Assembly: GCA_949358305.1 (NCBI GenBank)
Contig: OX442316.1
Coordinates: forward strand, 7,626,001 to 7,690,000
Direction of reading: 5' to 3'
Source: Strigamia acuminata
Lineage: Eukaryota > Arthropoda > Chilopoda > Geophilomorpha > Linotaeniidae
DNA: 64,000 bases
Part shown: positions 61,301-64,000 of the stretch, piece after piece
How positions within the stretch are numbered: the first letter of the stretch is position 1
Layout of the letters: the number at the start of each line of letters is the position of its first letter
The notes under the pieces: model-generated
Told to the model about the DNA's origin: nothing
Database searches by the model: none
What the model saw: only the letters and a program-made list of their open reading frames with translations
Made by a program: the position numbers and the translations under genes

Positions 61301-64000
61301 AGGCAACGTGCGTTAGCAGAAATATTTACTTAGGTGGCAAGAAAATATAATATTGACACTGGCCGTATATAGTGCAAGCTATACGATGCAATTCGCATTG
61401 TGCGATTAAAATTCATTATTCGAAGAATGATAATGGAGTAGTATTTATTTCTTTATGCAATAATTAATTGGATTTGAATAGATTTATGTGATGGGATTAG
61501 TATAGCGTGCATGTGTCATAATACCTATGATTTGGGGCAGAAATTTCTCTTCGTCTCACCAATTCAAACATGTAACACTGGGGAATCAATTTTGAATAAT
61601 TTATCTTTCATTATTTCGTTTTACAAGCCGATCACGTTTGCCACAATGGAAATTAATATACCAGTCGATAAGTTAAATCGTTGCATTTAGCTTTCTAATT
61701 TCGGCACAGTTTTGTGTTTGTCAGAACGCATTGCACTGATTCATCGGAATTAATGGTTAGAAAAAGTACTTAGACGCTAACACCTTTAATCTGAAAGCAC
61801 GTGATACATGTTATCTTTGTAGACCAGAAAGAACATGGTTGATTGTAAGCTATAAAAAAGTATTGGCAGTTGTGATTTAGGGGGTCGTATGGTATGTACA
61901 TTTGGTAGTTAAAAATATTTAGATGTAGATATTTGCTCAAGAGAATCAGTAATAAAATTTTTACGAGAATCATTCACTTGGTGTCCCTTGCTTTGCATAT
62001 AAATAGAAAGTATAACGACGCTGGCTGTCTTTGGCTCCATTTTGTGGAAGATAATTCAGCCAGTGAGAACATTATCGAGCGGTGGTTGGAGCATGGCAAT
62101 GAGATGATTCTAGATTTGTTACTCGACCACGGGTCAAATAACCCGCTGAGTAAATTCTCCATTTTTATCTGCAACTTTCGTGTCAGCACATAAAATTAGA
62201 GAAAAGTTCTGCTTGTTTCTATGGTGTTCGTGAGAGTGTGTGACAAAAGTCATTAGTTTTATTGCACTCGACAATGGGCAGTCCTCGTTACAAAAACACC
62301 CAGTAATGGGGTTTACATCGTGCACTTTTCTACGAACATCTCGTCATTTCCATAATTTACTTTCACAACTTATTTATTGACCACCACTCTTACGCTTGCT
62401 TTCCATTCAAAATTACACTGCAAGTTTCAGCTCCAATTTGTCCTTTTCTTCGTCTAATCAAAGAATGAAAAGAAATTTGAAAGAAAACTCTGTAATTAAG
62501 TTAGTCGGCAAATAAAGCTGGCTATAAATTGTTAGTGTTTAAAGCAAAATAATGACCGAAAATTAGAGGGTGTTTTAATTTCTTTGAGCCCTTCTTTTTA
62601 TCTGGTTTGCAATTTTGGTGATGTTCTGGAAAGTGGAACGATGTAAATATCACTATCGCGTGTCACTGACTTTAATTATGGACGAGGGTAAAGTTGTTCT
62701 TGCGCTGTTTACGTCTAATCATTCTCAGCAGCTATCATGTCCCTTTTTTCTGTCTCTGTGAAGAGACCGCCCCAGTGGGGTGTTTTGCCATTAAGCCAGT
62801 TTACACGAGAACTTAATTATACGGCAAGGACACCCATAAATATAACTTAGATACAAATGACAACCTCTCATATTATAGCTCGCATTAATGCACTTTGTAT
62901 ACATATCACTGCAAATATTGTACACGAAAACACGATTTAAAATAAGTGTTTTATCTCATTACGGAGCAATACGATTGACGATGTAACGGTATAATGAAAG
63001 TTAATTACAAATTTAAAAGCTTACGGGGAAATTCAATTTTAGGGACATTACGAGTGATGCCAAATTTTAGTCACTCTATACGGGCCGGGATATACTCTTC
63101 AATTTCAAACGCTATTAAATGACTGCATGATTAATTTGTGAATTAGCTGCCATTTAATAGCTTGATTAATATCGCTGTATTTGAAGGAGGAGGATGCATT
63201 CATTTTGAATGTGATTGGTGAAGATTCAACGGGATGTCATGGACCTTGGTACCAATTCAAGGATTGGAATGATCCATCATGAATCAAAGGGAAGTGGAGA
63301 GTGATAGGGTGGTGGCTGGCCAGGCCAGCAGAGTCTTGTCTCTTATCACCAAGGTGAACGGATATGTCGCGGGAATTGACAGCTGGTTCACCCTCGAGGA
63401 CGGCTGGTCGCGTATCCCCGCCAATTTTCCACAGGTTGAACGCAAGCACGACATCGTAAAAGGTGATCTAAGAATTAAACTCGGACTGGTTTGGACTTTG
63501 GCACTTCCGTTAGAAGTTAGCATTCAAGCCACGAGTAAAGTCAAATTATTTTCTTAACCTGCACATTGGAAAGCAAGGCAAAATCAATCAGATCTTAGTG
63601 AGAGACTATTTGCTCTGAAAAATTGAAGTGAGTGAGAATATTTTGATTTATTTCTCAACAATTTTCACTTATGTTTGTAAGAGGGCAAGGGTCACCACTC
63701 ATCAGAGGACCAGGAAGAGAGTGGGCGTATGTGGAGTCAATCATAGAATTATTCATTTTGTATGAATCGGAGAATAAAGCATTCAAAAGTTTGACGTTAT
63801 GAGTCAGTTACGTACGTGCGTATTAGAAAACAGCGAAAGACTGATTTATTTCGGATAAAACAAGATGGCGATCAATGGAGGTTTACGGGAGCCAATCCGT
63901 AAACCCCTTACAATAATGGAATGCCTTCTTACGGTAAGACAGTGAACTGAGGACAGGGGTCAGTGTACGGAGCCCGAGAGTCACAGACGTTAACCTGACA
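58137..64000. other. Long non-coding stretch to window end
   Basis: About 5.9 kb. It holds T-runs at 58290-58318, 58852-58869 and 61161-61178. A GC-richer island at 63,230-63,560 is open in one plus frame (63279-63557) and two minus frames, none recognisable. The last 250 bases are also GC-richer. No gene, RNA gene or transposon can be supported. Confidence 0.45.
58290..58318. repeat. Poly(T) run
   Basis: An uninterrupted run of about 29 T. No retroelement sequence was seen beside it that would make it a poly(A) tail. Confidence 0.9.

Noticed and set aside
63279-63557. 92-codon plus-strand frame in a GC-richer island
   Set aside because: Two overlapping minus-strand frames are equally open and no domain is visible; not enough to call a gene.

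Overview
The window is animal nuclear DNA and almost certainly insect. It is AT-rich, its genes carry short introns of about 45-100 bases, and it includes insect-type families (CLIP-domain serine protease, rolling stone, a tandem pair of collagen prolyl 4-hydroxylase alpha genes). A beetle is my best guess, because of the gene content, the compact genes beside large empty spans, and the DIRS-type and foldback transposons. I cannot prove the species from sequence alone.

Bases 1-17,500 are gene-dense. In order: the 3' part of the iron-sensing ubiquitin ligase receptor FBXL5 (+); two tandem prolyl 4-hydroxylase alpha genes (-, -); a rolling stone-type membrane protein (-); a 151-residue protein of unknown function (-); a four-pass membrane protein (-); a second small unknown protein (-); the zinc-finger protein ZC3HC1/NIPA (-); a WS/DGAT-type acyltransferase (-); and a CLIP-domain trypsin-like protease (+). 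They look like independent neighbours and not one pathway, apart from the duplicated prolyl hydroxylases. The standout is in the ZC3HC1 gene: the only join that keeps the conserved reading frame is a 64-base intron with AT-AC ends and a U12-type donor and branch site, a minor-spliceosome intron.

Bases 17,500-64,000 hold no complete gene that I recognise. They look like large intergenic or intronic space. At least two ATG exons encode a signal peptide and end at a good donor (19,668 and 35,336, both +), so genes whose later exons lie far away or beyond the window may start here. Several GC-richer islands with open frames (24.2, 53.3, 57.8 and 63.3 kb) are possible exons or regulatory blocks.

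Mobile DNA is clustered between 27 and 48 kb. There is a degenerate DIRS-like element (gag-like region plus tyrosine recombinase, no reverse transcriptase seen), whose recombinase is split by a nested TA-flanked foldback element that still carries a mariner/Tc1-like transposase fragment. An internally deleted sibling of the DIRS-like element lies 10 kb away in the opposite orientation. Four further terminal-inverted-repeat elements were found, one flanked by TTAA. No rRNA, tRNA or CRISPR array was recognised.
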